This document shows positions 21,430 through 33,959 of a stretch of DNA of 64,000 nt, piece by piece. The notes under the pieces were generated by a model. It was not told where the DNA came from. It saw only the letters and a program-made list of their open reading frames with translations, and made no database searches. Every line of letters starts with the position of its first letter. The first letter of the stretch is position 1. Origin of the DNA: Juglans regia (Eukaryota; Streptophyta; Magnoliopsida; Fagales; Juglandaceae); assembly GCF_001411555.2 (NCBI RefSeq), contig NC_049903.1, positions 25,804,270-25,868,269 on the forward strand, read 5' to 3'. The position numbers were made by a program, and so were the translations under genes.

Positions 21430-22430
21430 TGACAAAATGTAGTATGAACCTACTCCCGTCCATTGACATCGCAAGAAAGGATAAGTTTGTCTCTCAGTCG
21501 TGGGGAGACAAGGTGGCCTCTGGCTCAACCCGTCTCCTTGGTCCGCAGGGAGGTAGATTGTTTAGGTAGTCTGTGACTGGACCTACTCTCGCTTGTTGAC
21601 GCTTACGACGAAGGTAAGTCTTCATCTTCGAGTAGCTGAGGACTACTCGCCCCTTTGCCCCCAATAAGGTAATTCGGGCAGTGATGTGGCTGGTCCTCTC
21701 CTTCGTCGCGATGGGGTTCAGGGTAAGTTTTCAGGTAACCTCAGAGCTAATCCCACTCTCCATCGTAGGAGGACAAGGTGGCCTCTGGCTCAACCCATCC
21801 CTTTGTTCCTCACAGGAGGTAGGTTGTTCTAGCAATCTGCTACTAGACCCGCTCCCGCCTGCTGACACTACAAAGAATGGTAAGTTTTGGGTCAAGCTGG
21901 CTTTGAACCCACTATTCGTCTTAGCGGAGGTTGGGGTAAGTTATTCGGGTAGTCGTGGGACTGGCCTTGCTCTCCGCAGCGGGGAGCAAGGTTGCCTCTA
22001 GCTCGACCCGTCTCCTTGGTCCTCGGGGAAGTAGGTTGCTCGGGCAATCTGCTACTCGACCCACTTCCGCCTATTGATGCTTACGAGGAAGGTAAGTCTT
22101 TACCTTCGATTAGTTTAGGACTGACCCGCACTCCACCGCATGAGGGATAATGCAACATTTTGGCTTACATTTCCCTCCGGTATCCTGCAAAAAGGTAATT
22201 CGGACAGCAATGTAGTTGATCCACTCCTTCACTGCGATGGGGGTCTGGGTAAGTTTTTCAAGCCGCCGGGAGGGCTGGTCCTGCTCTCCCAGACGAGGAG
22301 GTTGAGCCTCCTTCTCACCTATCATCCTTCCCAAGAGGTAGGCTATTTGGGCAGTTTGAGACTGGACCTGCTCCCGCCCGTTGATATTGTAGGAAATGGT
22401 AAGTTTGGATTAGGCTGGTGATGATCCACC
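21430..22430. repeat. Irregular GC-rich tandem repeat tract
   Basis: Five diverged units share an anchor like GACCTGCTCCCGCCTGTTGA followed by AAGGTAAG. Anchors start near 21445, 21573, 21844, 22054 and 22362, so spacing varies between about 130 and 310 bp. A second anchor, AGGTGGCCTCTGGCTCAACC, occurs at 21511 and 21776 and, diverged, at 21989 and 22299. It lies between the LINE ORF1 remnant and the primer-site side of a minus-strand Gypsy LTR, so it probably belongs to the leader/gag part of that element. Confidence 0.65.
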
Positions 22431-23097
22431 TGTTTTTGCACTTCGCCGATTAACTTTGTTACCCAGTCCTCCATAGCTATCAATCTTGCCTCCATGGAAA
22501 CTTCCTCTGTGTCCCTCTCGAGTTGTCTGAAAATGGGTTGTCGCAAGCATACGAAATACACGCATGATCTACAAGGATCCCACAGGCAATGCCACTGTTA
22601 ATGTCGTGTTTCGTATGCCTTTGGGTCAGGTTCCAGCAACTCGGGTCTTCAAAGTTGGGCCTGCGAAAGTGAAGAAGAAAGAAGCTGGGAGAGGACAACC
22701 TTGTGGCCAGGGAGTCTCCAATGCCAAAGTCAGTAAAATATTTTGGAAGTTTATAAATAATGAGAGAGTCCAAAGAGCTTTTTTGTGCCTGAAAGTTGCT
22801 ATTTATACTAGGAGTTTGGGGGGACAGATTGTGTTTGACCTCATGGAGCCCATGTCCTCACGATTGTTCCATTTGTCAAGCTCCTTTAATGTAGCGTGCC
22901 TATGTGACGACGCCATTATTATGGCACGTTGTTCGGGTAATGGTGCCATTAATGCTCGGATAGTGGTGCCATTAATGCTACATGATTCTTCGATTTGCCT
23001 TACTCTGTTGGTGTCTTCAATGCTACGTCAATGTCACCTTGTCAGAGGATCGAGGGGCCCCTTGCTTCTCGCTCGTTCATGTAGGTAGGTGCACACA
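22430..23097 (-). mobile_element. Gypsy 5' LTR plus leader/gag start, minus strand
   Basis: The LTR (about 22596-23097) ends, on the minus strand, in CGAAACACGACATTAACA. It has a TATA box CCTAGTATAAATAGC near 22800. A primer-site-like GTGGCATTGCCTGTGGGATC follows, then a decayed gag start (22343-22561). Organisation and sequence parallel 48839-50019, so both belong to one family. The LTR abuts the Athila/Tat-like element on its right and may truncate it. Confidence 0.65.
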
Positions 23098-23452
23098 CTC
23101 TACCCCCAACTAGTGAGAAACATGGTCCTCAATGAATCGAACAAAAGAAACAAAGTGCATAGAAATAAGCAAGCAAAACAAAAAATAAATCAACATGAAA
23201 TATAAAATATAAAATCAAAGCAAAACAACAAATAAGAAAAACAAAATGCAAGTAAAGAAAGCTGTAAATGGTGAAAAGATCAAAAAACTTTCCTGGAATC
23301 TTGCACAAGCAAGATCTCTTCGTGTGGATCAAAGACCTTCAGAAATGGCTTTAGACGTTGTCCATTAACAGTGAAGCTATTTCCATTCTTCGGTTGACAA
23401 TGTCTACCACCCCGTGAGGATGAACCTTCTTTATAATGTACGGCCCCTTCCA

Positions 23453-24715
23453 TCAAAATTTCGGCTTCCTGGGAAAAAAATGCAGTCTTGAATTGTAGAG
23501 GAGCACTTTGTGATCAGGGACAAGATGTTTGTCATGGATCTTCTTGTCATGCAAGGCCTTCATTCGCTCCTTCGCCAAGTGGGATTTATAGTAGGCCTCT
23601 CTCTTTATTTCTTCAAGCTCTGAAATCACTTCAACAGCATGCACCTCTGATTCGTCGCAATCACCAGGCATCTTGCAAGTATTGAATACATTTATTTCCA
23701 ATGTCATATTCTCGAATGTGAGTTTCAGCATTCCACTTCGACAATTTATCAGTGTATTGGAGGTAGAAAGGAATGGGCGCCCAAAGATGACAAGCGCCTG
23801 GTAAATAGTAGTGGTTGGCTGCTGCATATCAAGAACTACAAAATCTACTGGGTAGTAAAATTTGTCCACCTGTACCAACACATTCTCAACAATACCCCTC
23901 GGCATCTTAACTAATCTGTCAGCTAACTGTAGCTTGATAGAGGTCTTTTTTAGCTCACCTAATCCCAACTGCTCATACACTGAGAACGGTAGCAAGTTCA
24001 CACTACTCCCCAAATCAAGTAGAGCTCTCCCAATGCATGACTCACCAATCATAATGAAAATGTGGGGAGAGCCGGGATCTCCAAACTTCTGAGGAGTCTC
24101 GCTCAATATCAATGCGCTGACTTGCTTCGTTGGGAAAACTTTCTTCTTTACATTCAACTTCCTTTTCACTGTGCACAAATCCTTTACAAATTTTGCATAT
24201 GAAGGAACTTGTTGTATGGCATCCAAGAGTGGAATATTAATCTTTACTTGCTTGAAGATCTCCTGAATCTCGGTGTGGTATTTATTCTTTTGGCTAGATG
24301 CCAATTTCTGAGGATAGGGAACCACAGGTTGGTACCCCCTACTAGTTTTAGCATCTGCACTCATAGGCTTCTTCGACTCTGGTCTCACTACCTCTGGTTC
24401 TTTTTCAGCTTCATCAGTCTCTGTTACATCTTCAGGTGTAGGAGCAACTACCTGTTTGTCAATGGTCATCTCTGGTTGGGGAACTTCCTTTCCACTTCTC
24501 AAAGTAAGAACGGCCTTCGCTGTCTCAAAAACCTTCCCTAAGACATTATGCACTTGCTGTTGTTGTTTTCGATATACTTGAGGATTAGGCTGAGGCTGTG
24601 ATGGGAATTTCCCTTTCTCTAGAGTGCTCAATGTCGTGCTCATCTTATTGATGGTGCCCCGCAAGTCATTTATGACCTGAGTGTTCTGATTGTTTGTAGT
24701 GACCTGAATCTGCAT
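23453..24715 (-). pseudogene. Protease fused in frame to integrase C-terminus (420 codons open)
   Basis: The longest open frame in the window. Residues about 1-180 are the end of gag and the linker (charged, SQPQPNPQVYRKQQQQ). About 225-310 are an Athila/Tat aspartic protease with LLDLGSSVNLLPFSVYEQLG, where the usual D-S/T-G reads D-L-G. About 310-360 carry VIFGRPFLSTSNTLINCRSG. After EVHAVEVISELEE the frame continues without a break into KERMKALHDKKI and VLLYNSRLHFFP, the C-terminal tail of an Athila/Tat integrase. Just downstream, left to 23290, the tail continues after a stop (GPYIIKKVHPHGVVDI). About 1,000 residues of RT, RNase H and integrase core are missing. Confidence 0.8.
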
Positions 24716-26051
24716 AAATTGTTAAAGTGTATTAACCATTTGTGCCATACTATCATCTAGAGACTTCTTCGCAGATGATTGAGGCTGAGATTCTGTGCAG
24801 CTACATAAGGCTAAAATCCTGGAGATGCTACAAAAGGATAGCTCTGAGAACTCTGATATGGCTAATACTGGTGCTGAGGAGCAGCCTGATGAAATGGCTG
24901 CTGGGAAGGTGGTGGAGACCGGCCAGGCTGATCATACCTCCATGAGAAGTTTGGGTGATTCCTCCACCCCGGATTATATGTATTGGATAAAGGCTGATTT
25001 TGTGCTTTATTTATCCAGTTCGTTGATTTTGTATGCTCAGAACCACTCTCCTGAAATACTGGCATGATTGGGCAATCTTGGGTCTTGTGGTTTGAATTAG
25101 CTCATATAGAGCATGTCTTTACTGTTTTCACGGCCTTCACATTTTCATCTCCATGACCTCTAATTTTCTAGTCAATGCAGCTATTCGGGCTTGAACGTCA
25201 GTGTCCTCCTTAAGCTCATATCTGCCCCCACCAGCAATAGCCCTTAGTGGCTGTGCTATCAATGAAACTCAATCAGTGCGAGTATTCCATTGTTGTGCGC
25301 TCTCAGCAAGATAGTCAAAAAATGACAATGTTTCATTAGGTTCCTTACTAAAGAATTCTCCATTGCACATTGTTTGAACAAACTGCTTGTATTGTAGAGT
25401 GAGACCAGTGTAAAAATAATTTATCAACTTCCAGGATTCAAAACTGTGATGCGGACAGATGTTCACCAAATCGTTAAACCTTTCCCAACTGGCCTGAAAG
25501 GTCTCATCAGATGTCTAATTGAACTGGCTGATCTGCTCTTGCAAATACTGAATTCTTTGAAAAGGAAAATTTTTTTGTAAGAACTCACGCTACATATTAG
25601 ACCAATTAGAGATAGAATTAGGCCTCAAAGAATTAAACCAAATGTTCGCTTTATCCTTTAAAGAGAAAGGAAATAAACGAAGTTTAATAAATTCATCAAT
25701 AGTGGCTCTATTGATAAAAATAGTACAGGCCAACTCAAAATCTATCAAGTGCTGATAAGGACTCTCAGAATTCATCTCGTGGAATTGAGGTATCAATGAC
25801 ATCATGCCATGCTTAATAGAAAAATTAGGTGCACCATCAGGTAAAATAATGCATGATGGTGTAGTGGTGCGAGTGGGCTGCAAATAATCCCCAAGAGTGC
25901 GTGGTGCAGGTGCAGCCATGGTTTGTTCAATTTCAATGTCCCCGTCTGTAGAAAAAATAGAAGAGCTATCTATCTCTGGACTGTGTATACTACTCTTAGT
26001 GCTTGATGTAACTCTAACCAACATATTTGAATTGTCCCTCATCCATAACAT
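24716..26051 (-). pseudogene. gag of Athila/Tat-like element
   Basis: Open pieces contain MAAPAPRTLGDYLQPTRT, the motif LRLFPFSLKDKANIWFNSL, NICPHHSFESWKLINYFY, EPNETLSFFDYLAESAQQW and NTYNPGWRNHPNFSWR, in the order found in Athila/Tat gags. A zinc-knuckle remnant near 25070-25110 (NSNHKTQDCP) is interrupted by a stop. Several stops and frame changes separate the pieces. Confidence 0.75.
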
Positions 26052-26220
26052 GAAACATCAGTCCAAATAGTATAAGTAAGGTTCAAGTAACTGAGTAATA
26101 GGTGACAAGTGAAACATGTAATCAGAGATAAGATAGTGATAGAAAAATAAATAAAAATAAAAATAAAAATAACGAGTTTAAATTTACGTCAAGCAACTAG
26201 TCCCCGGCAACAGCGCAAAA

Positions 26221-27690
26221 TAACTCACTCAAAAATGAGTAGTACAAAGGCTATCCGAAGTACAAGAGGATGTCGCGTAATAATTAGAAATAAATTCCTA
26301 GATCGTCTCCTCAGGATAAATTACTTAAAATCAAACTTGTTTAAAATGGTGAAAATATTTAAAAAGAGAAAATAAAAATGATGGTATGTAAAATGAATGG
26401 AAGAGTGCAACAAGAATGAAAAGGGCACTAGTTATGGACTAGATTCATATCTTTGGATTTTTGAGTGTCGAAATGAAATATAAAAGACTAACATATTGAA
26501 ATTAACAATCAAAGAATCAACTAAATTAAACAATCTTAATTAATTTGAAAATTAACAATAAAACTGAAATTATTTAAGTCCTAATTAAACTTTAATCAAT
26601 CTAATTTGCAATGGAACTAAGAGATTAATAAAACTAAACTAAGAATTAAACTAGATTAGAAAATAATTGACAAAATACGAACTGAAAATTGAAAAACCCC
26701 AAAATCAAGATTCTAGGGTTCATCCTTGTATTCAAATCACAAATTCTCAAAATTAATCCATAGCAATTGTAATCAATGTTCAATGAAATATTAAAAGAGT
26801 AAGAAAAATAGCGACATTAAGCAAAATAAATGGCAAATAAATTGCCCAAATTTCTAAGCCAAAAATCTCAAAATTACTCCATAAATTTTAAACTAAATTA
26901 AATAAATAGTAAAGGGTGAAAAGAGCAAGCCAAATGAATGGAGATAGAGGTGGTAGGCAATGGAGGAGGCGGCTGGAGTGGCAATTAAACCCTAGAAGAG
27001 TTCTTCAAATGCACGGCCTTACTCTGCAAAAGTCTCCAATTTCGTGCTAATAATATGTTTAAATAGGACAGGAAAGAAACCCTAATGTCTTCGTATTCTA
27101 GCACAAAAAATCGCTTAAATTTTAGGACTCAATTTGGCAACCACGTACGCGCTTTAGGAGTTTGTAGCCCTTTAAGATAGCTTTCCAACGCATTAAAAAT
27201 TATATCAATCCAATATTTGAACGGAAAATTATGATTAAATTTCTAAATTGTGTCCATTCTATCTCCTAATGAATTTTGGACTCTGATCCGAATTATTCTC
27301 AAACTCCATCATTATCCTTATTTGAAGAGTCCTACACTCATTGAAAGTTCTTAGGTTGTTCCAACGTCTTGCCCACTTGAAAGTCCTTTGAATTTGAAAT
27401 TCCTTTGAATTTGAAATTAGAAATAAAATAATAGAAATTAGAAATAAAATAAAATAAAATAAGAATAATAAAATATCAAAAATATGTTGTGCATGTGAAT
27501 GAATATTGTCCAATTAAATCACAAGTTATAAAATTAAGCATAAATCATGCTATTAACCAATTTAAATCACAACTCGGATTTATTCATCTTAACCATTTTT
27601 TTTTTTATCTAAAACCAATAATAATGTAATGAAATAAATAACATATATTGGTTCTAAATGTATAAAATATGTAATAATTCAGCTCAATCA
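26221..27690 (-). repeat. Probable 5' LTR of the Athila/Tat-like element
   Basis: Starts immediately right of the primer-binding site, as an LTR must. It is AT-rich, with a TATA-like TATTTAAAC on the minus strand near 27060, and has no coding potential. The outer edge is undefined because no second LTR is present for comparison. Confidence 0.4.
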
Positions 27691-28140
27691 GTACTCAAGG
27701 GCTAGATGCTAGTAGAGGAATCTCCAAGTCGGTGAGTCTTATCCCCCATGCAATCTGCACCCATATAGGGGTTGCGTCCAGGAGAGTCTACTTGCGAATC
27801 GGGCCGAGGGGCCTATTTATTTTGGGTTGGACCTTCTTTTCTTATTCTCTTAATTGTTCCTCACAGACCCACTAAAATGGGGAAAAACTTCTTACAGGTG
27901 ACAAGTTGTTGACAAAATTTAATGGTATCGTTATACTTAGAATAAAGAACAGAAGTTTTGAAATTATTTTATAAATGGCAGCTCACAGCCTCACCCGCTT
28001 TTCAGACAAAAATATTTAAATATAGTCTCCTTCCAACTTTCCATTCTTCCAAACAAAGTTCTTAAAGGATGCCGAAGTCGTGACATGGCCGATGGGAAAT
28101 CTTTTTTTCAATAGCTTTGTGAACGTGCATGATGATTTAT
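27691..28140. other. Intergenic sequence before LINE
   Basis: No gene recognised. 27715-27815 is less AT-rich (TCGGGCCGAGGGGCC) and may be a retrotransposon scrap. The 5' untranslated region of the downstream LINE presumably begins in this stretch, but its edge is not visible. Confidence 0.35.
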
Positions 28141-28218
28141 TAAATATTTTTTAAACTCCTTTTGTATTGGAAGTTGAGCATTTGCTGTGTTTGTTTTGCA
28201 GGGTGAGGATTTTCAATT

Positions 28219-28978
28219 TTGATTGGTGTCAAAGCTAGTTTGTCTCTTAGGCTTGAGTCTGTAGAGATTGTAACAATGACAGAAGATATTATGCAACGTT
28301 GGGAATCACTAAAGCTGACAGAAGAAGAACAAGAGGAGATCATCCTCTCAGATGATGCAATCTTATCATCAAATATCAAAATGAAACATTGTCTCATTGC
28401 AATGATATTTACTGATAGAACTACAAACAGAGAAGCTTTTAAATCGACCATGGCTAAGGTATGGAACATTGAGGGCTGGATCACTTTCAAAGAGCTCAGT
28501 ATAAACCAGTTCCATTTGGAATTTTAACTTTACTCAAATAAACAAAAAGTGGTGTAGGGGAGGCCATGGTCTTTTGACTGTCATCTCATCTGCATGAAAC
28601 AGTTCGAAGGTGTGTTATCTCCTTTAGAGGTGCAGTTCCATACCAACCCTTTCTAGATTCAGATACACAACCTTCCATTTGCAGGAATGAATAAGGATAT
28701 TGGAGTCCTAGTTGGCTCTGGCTTGGGGAAAGTCCTTGAGGTTGAGGTTGATATTGAGGGGTATGGCTAAGGCAGTTTCTTAATAATCAAAGTTGAAGTT
28801 AACATTACCAAGCCCCTCCTAAGAGGTCGTTTTCTCAAGTTTATTGATAAACAATACTGGCTTTCTTTTAAGTATGAACGACTTCCCATGTTTTGTTTCA
28901 AATGTGATCGATTTATGCACGGGAAAGGGAGCTTCTCAGAGATGTCACCAGAGTCTCAAGCAAAGGACCAGTATGGCT
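28219..28978 (+). pseudogene. LINE ORF1 (DUF4283 and zinc knuckle)
   Basis: The likely initiator is the ATG at 28279 (MTEDIMQRWESLKLTEEEQ). It is followed by LSDDAILSSNIKMKHCLIA and FKSTMAKVWNIEGWITF, typical of the N-terminal DUF4283 domain. After a frame change it continues with IHNLPFAGMNKDIG, VLEVEVDIEGYG and a CCHC-like FCFKCDRFMHGKG near 28900. ORF1 proteins bind LINE RNA. Stops at several points make it non-functional. Confidence 0.8.
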
Positions 28979-29689
28979 AATGGTTACAAGCAAGCTCATT
29001 CTCTTCAAAAGGGGTCTTCCTGAAGAAGTACGGTGGCTCCGTGGAGCATGAGAACCATGGCTCCTCCTGGAGATGGAACCCATAGGAGGAGGGAGGCAAC
29101 AACCTTAGATTTGGGGAGTCCACATCACAAACAATTAACGAGGCACCCATCCTGGTTAATACTGTAGGAATTAAGGGTGTCAACTCAACCCATGATAATG
29201 GTTTTTTTAACAAAGGAAGGACATGTGAATTCTGTTGATTGCACTCCTCCTACTCTCAGAGATCTTGTGATTTGCTCCTTTCTAGATTCTTTGCCCAAAA
29301 CCATTACAGTCTTCCCAAGGACTTTGCTAAGTTTCCCAATCAGATATGTCCTTTGCATCCTATATCTCCTTCTATTGCGGGTGAGGATATGTTGATATAT
29401 GAAGACTTTACTTTTAATAACCCCCCAAAGTCAAACCAGCTGGGTGATCCTACTGAGCATAACCTCGAAAACAAGGAGAATACCTCTAACAAGCTTGTGA
29501 GAAGCAAATCCTAGAACAGAAAGGCAAGAGGGCAACTCTATGCTCTCTCAGATGTAACAAACAATATTAGTGATCCTCCTTTTGTGACAAACGTTAAGAG
29601 GACAAACCAAGTGTAGTCATGGTAAAATGGAAAGACTTAGAGTTAAATTGGAATATGACAACTGTTTTTGTGTTGAAAGTAGAGCAGGA

Positions 29690-31640
29690 GTGGGGTGTTG
29701 GCATTACTGTGGAACACTACAACTGTTGTTGAGGTGCTAACCTACACCAACTGGCACATATCTGCTATGTTAAAACTCCATTTAGAATCATTAAGATGCC
29801 AAATCACTGGATTTTATGGACACCCCAAAACTGCTAAAAGACATGAGAGCTGGAACTTGTTAAAGGTTTTCAAACCTGGTGATAATATCCATTGGCTTTG
29901 CTTTGCTGATTTTAATGAAATGACCCATCAAAGGGAGAAATATGGGGCCTCCAACAGGCCATACAGGCAACTGGTTCAGTTCAAGGATGCACTATCCTTC
30001 TGTGGTCTATAGGATCTAGGTTTTAGTGGTGACAATACACATGGACAAATAATAGGGAAGGGAGTCAATTCACAAAAGAAAGACAAGACAGGGCTTGGTG
30101 GCAACACTCCATGGATTAACAACTTTGCCAATCATTCAATGTCTCACTTAACTTGTTCTCAATCAGACCACAAACCTATTCTAGTCCACACAAATGGTTA
30201 GCTCTCTATGGGAAAAAAGAGAGGATATTCAGGTTCGAATCTACTTGGAGCAAACAGGAGGATTGTGGGGGCCTCATCAAAAGTGCTTGGGAATCTTCAG
30301 CCAGCAAACCAAGCAGCTTACAAAGAACCCTGCAAGGTCTTAAATTCTGTTAGAAGAATTGAAGGCCTGGAGCAGGATCAAACATAGGGACCAAGGGAGA
30401 CTCCTCAAAGAAAAAACTGAACAGCTTAACCTCCTGCAAGAAACAAATCAAGGCAACTTACATGAAGAGATTAAGAATGTTCAACAAGAGTTCAATTCCC
30501 TTATGACTACTAAAACTTTAAAGTGGCAACAAAGAGCAAAACATGCTTGGTTGAAGGATGGAGATCGAAACATTTAGTATTTCCACAAATGTGCAAGCCA
30601 AAGAAAGAATACCAACACAATCAGTAGGACACAATCACCTTTAGGCCAAGAAACTCAGGATCCTCAGGTAATCTGCCATGTGTTCCAAAAATTTTTCAAG
30701 GACCTTTTCTCAACCTCTCAACCAGCTGGTATAAAGGAATGTCTGACCCCAATGAAGCAGGTTGTTACAGAGGAATTGAACTCTACTCTATCAACAGCTT
30801 TCACTGCAGTAGAGATCAAGGAGGCGATATTCAATATGAACCCTCTAGGCTCCCCTGGGCCTGATGGTGTCCCTGCATTGTTTTTTCAAGAATATTGGGA
30901 CACAATGGGAACTCGTGTATGTGAGGCAACCTTAGAGGTCCTAAATGGTGGTAAGTGGGATGGAAAACTCAATGAAACCTTCATAGTTCTCATCCCTAAG
31001 AAGCTAAATCCATCCATTGTCACTAATTTCAGACCAATAAGTTTATGCAATGTCCTTTACAAAATCATTGCTAAAACTTTGGCAAATAGGCTTAAAACAA
31101 TCTTACCAGATATAATTTCCCCTACCCAGACATAATTTGTTCCAGGGAGACTCATCACTAATAATGTCGTTGTTGCCTTTGAATCCTTACACACACACTA
31201 TGAAGGCTAGATTAAAAGGGAAGGATGGATAAATGACTCTGAAACTAAACATGAGCAAAGCCTATGACAAGATAGAGTGAAACTTTTTGAAATCTGTCAT
31301 GAAGAAAATGGGATTTTTAGCAACCTGGATAGACCTCATCATGAAATATGTTATCATAGTGACCTATTCTCTCATTATAAATGGAGTGCCACAACCTTTC
31401 TTTTGTCTAACTCGAGGCATTAGGCAAGAGGATCCCCTCTCCCCTTACCTTTTCATTATGAGCACAAAAGCTCTAAGTTGCCTCATCAACAAAGCTAAAC
31501 AGACTGGTTTGATCACAAGTTTACCAATTCGAAAACATCATTTGCACATTAATCACCTATTTTTTGTAGATGACTCCCTATTATTTTGCAAAACAAACTC
31601 CATAGAATGGAGTCAACTTTATCACCTACTGGGCACCTAA
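29690..31640 (+). pseudogene. LINE ORF2: endonuclease and reverse transcriptase
   Basis: The apurinic endonuclease part includes CQITGFYGHP and WLCFADFNEM (usually GDFNE). The RT frame 30680-31135 has [40 protein letters not shown] and [15 protein letters not shown]. The frame 31287-31640 has GVPQPFFCLTRGIRQEDPLS and the catalytic box FFVDDSLLF (FVDD, both aspartates kept). Stops between frames (for example after SPTQT at 31135) disable it. Confidence 0.85.
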
Positions 31641-32254
31641 GAGAGAGCATCAGGGCAGAGACTTAACAAGGAAAAGACTTACATCTTCTTCATCACAAAC
31701 ACTAGAGAACAAACAAGAGAGATTGTCACAAGCATTTCTGGAATTAGAGGGACCAACTCCTATGAGAAGTACTTAGACCAACTCTAGTTGGTAGGTCGAG
31801 GTCTTAGTCTTTCAAAGGTATCCTAGGCAAAGTGCAATCTAAATTGAGTAGTTGGAAGACTAAACTACTTTCACAAGGAGGAAATGAGATATTAATTAAA
31901 GCAGTAATCAGGCTATCCCAACTTATAGCATGGGGCTTTTCAAATTGCCAAAACAGTTGCTACATGATCTTAACAAGCTAGTCAGGTCCTTCTGGTGTGG
32001 TCAACAACCTCAAGAACACAAGATACACTGGGTAGCATGGAAATAGATAAGCAAATCCAAGAAAACAGGAGGATTGGGTCTAAGGGATTTTGAAAACTTC
32101 AATTGTGCTCTCCTAGCAAAGCAGTGTTGGAGAATCATCTCCTCTCCAAACTCTCTTGCTGCCAGGATCTTAAAAGAGAAATATTTTAAGAAAGAAAATC
32201 ACTCAAATATTATTTCCAAATTTTTATGGCTTAATAAATTCTCAATATATTCTT
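31641..32254 (+). pseudogene. LINE post-RT region
   Basis: Downstream of RT the 32074-32240 frame reads [20 protein letters not shown] and [13 protein letters not shown], the conserved segment following plant LINE RT domains. It ends abruptly at about 32250, where AT-rich tandem repeats begin. Confidence 0.75.
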
Positions 32255-33895
32255 TTTGATAAGTACATAATACATTAGTAAATTAGTAATACTAATATAC
32301 ATTAGTATATAATGTATATTAATTATAATTTTCATTTTATGGTCTAATACTAATAGTCTAATACTATATTACTATTAGTAATATACTTTAAGTCTATATA
32401 TAAATTAGTATATAAATCACTATACTAAATAATTACATATGAAATAATAATATAGTAATACTAATACTATTAGTAATTTAGTATTAGTATACTAACATTA
32501 ATATACTATCACTATAGTCTATCAATAATATAGTTATAATAAATTAAACTCGCTATAACTAATACTAATATATAGACTAATACGAATAGTTTAATATAGA
32601 TTATAGTTATACGTATAATAATAGTCTAATATAGTTATACTAAATCACTATAACTAATACGAATATATAGCTATACTAATAGCTAATAGTCTAATATAGA
32701 CTATAGTTATACTAATATAGTTATACTAAATCACTATAACTAATACTGATATATAGATATACTAATAGTCTAATATTAATACCATCATATATAGTGTAAT
32801 ATATTATATAGCTATAACTAATTCTAACATATATACTAATACTAATAGTCTAATATAGATTATATTTGTATCAAATCACTATAATTAATACTAATATATA
32901 ATTATATTAATAGCCAAGCTACTTCTCAACAGACTCTTGGGAAAAAGAAAAGAAAACCCTTCCATTTCTCTCTAAACCCTCCCGCAAACTTCAGATCGGC
33001 TAGAGGGGTTGGGAGCTTAGGCTCCTTCCCTCCCGCTCTCTGTTTTTCTTCTTGTGTAGTATTTAGCTCTTGTTTTTTTTTTTTTAGGCCAAATAAAGGG
33101 AGAATCACCGATCGTGACCTTTCGGTACCCAATAGCCAACACGCGCCACATTAGGAGGTTGTCCAGCCGCCGATCTACATGTCCACCAAATGCGGCCCCA
33201 ACCGGAGTGGAGCGTAGCCCCCACGCGCGGGACGAAAACTCTGGAACTCGTCAGCGCGTGTCCCTCACGCGCCACCAAGGAGCTCTTTGCCGTTGCAATG
33301 CGTGGCTGCTCCCGAACTGGCGACTCTGGATCTTCCAGGATCAACCGTTGGTTTTCTCTTCTGTAGCCTTGTTGTGCATTATTTTTTCATTTTTACAGTG
33401 TTTTCTTAATGTAACTTATTTATGTCCTGTCTTTATTTTCAAGAAAACAAAAAATCTAAAAATGTTGTCCCTTCGGACTTAGGTTCGAAAGGTGTTGTCC
33501 CCCCTCTGCTTAGGCGGTGATGTTGGTGTTGGTTTCTCCATATTCCGTCTAGTTGGATATGGAGTTTTGTTATTTGGTTACTGCAAACTCTGTCGTAGAC
33601 AGAGTTGTGCTATTTCTTGGACTTCGGTCTTTAGAGATTAGCTGTCTGGACTAGATTACGTCAGTCACGAAAGTGTACTGAAAAACTACTAATGTTTATA
33701 ATTGACTTGTTATTTTAAGTCAACTTTGTATGTCCTCATTGAATGAATGGAATGAGATCCGTTGTTATAAAAAAAAAATTAAAAAGAAAAAAACTATATT
33801 AAAGGCCTAATATTAATATTATTATATCGTCTAATATCTTATATAGCTATAACTGATACTAATATAGCTATACTAATAATCTAATATTAAAACTT
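32255..33895. repeat. AT-rich ACTAATATAG-type minisatellite, interrupted
   Basis: Hundreds of bases built from variants of TAATACTAATA, CTATAGTTATACTAATATAG and TAGTCTAATATAG fill 32265-32905 and resume at 33805-33895. The monomer is short and imperfect, with local inverted symmetry (CTATAG, ATATAT). A poly(A)-tailed insert at 32911-33794 interrupts the array. Confidence 0.8.
32911..33794 (+). mobile_element. Poly(A)-tailed retroposon inside the minisatellite
   Basis: A block of normal base composition inside the AT array ends in GTTGTTATAAAAAAAAATT and a further A-rich run. TATATTAA flanks it on both sides (32903-32910 and 33795-33802), a plausible target-site duplication although weak in AT-rich DNA. 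It has no long coding frame. The 3' part (33500-33770) resembles LINE or SINE 3' untranslated sequence with GAATGAATGGAATGAGATCC before the tail. Family unknown. Confidence 0.5.
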
Positions 33896-33959
33896 AATTC
33901 TTCTTTATTAATATTTACAAATTTATAAAAACCTTTTTTCTTTTTAGATCAGGTACCAT

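Larger units (their letters stand above)
23100..26220 (-). mobile_element. Athila/Tat-like Gypsy deletion derivative
   Basis: Reads right to left. The primer-binding site TTTTGCGCTGTTGCCGGGG (about 26203-26220) resembles the Athila/Tat GGCGCCGTTGCCGGGG site. Then comes gag (26051 to about 24720), a protease, and directly the integrase C-terminal tail. RT, RNase H and the integrase core are absent. The 3' LTR was not found; the left end is probably cut by the neighbouring LTR. Confidence 0.75.

Noticed and set aside
32260..32900. Considered as a CRISPR-like or centromeric satellite array
   Set aside because: Units are short, overlapping variants without conserved repeat/spacer structure, and the array is under 1 kb inside a LINE; an AT-rich minisatellite is the simpler reading.
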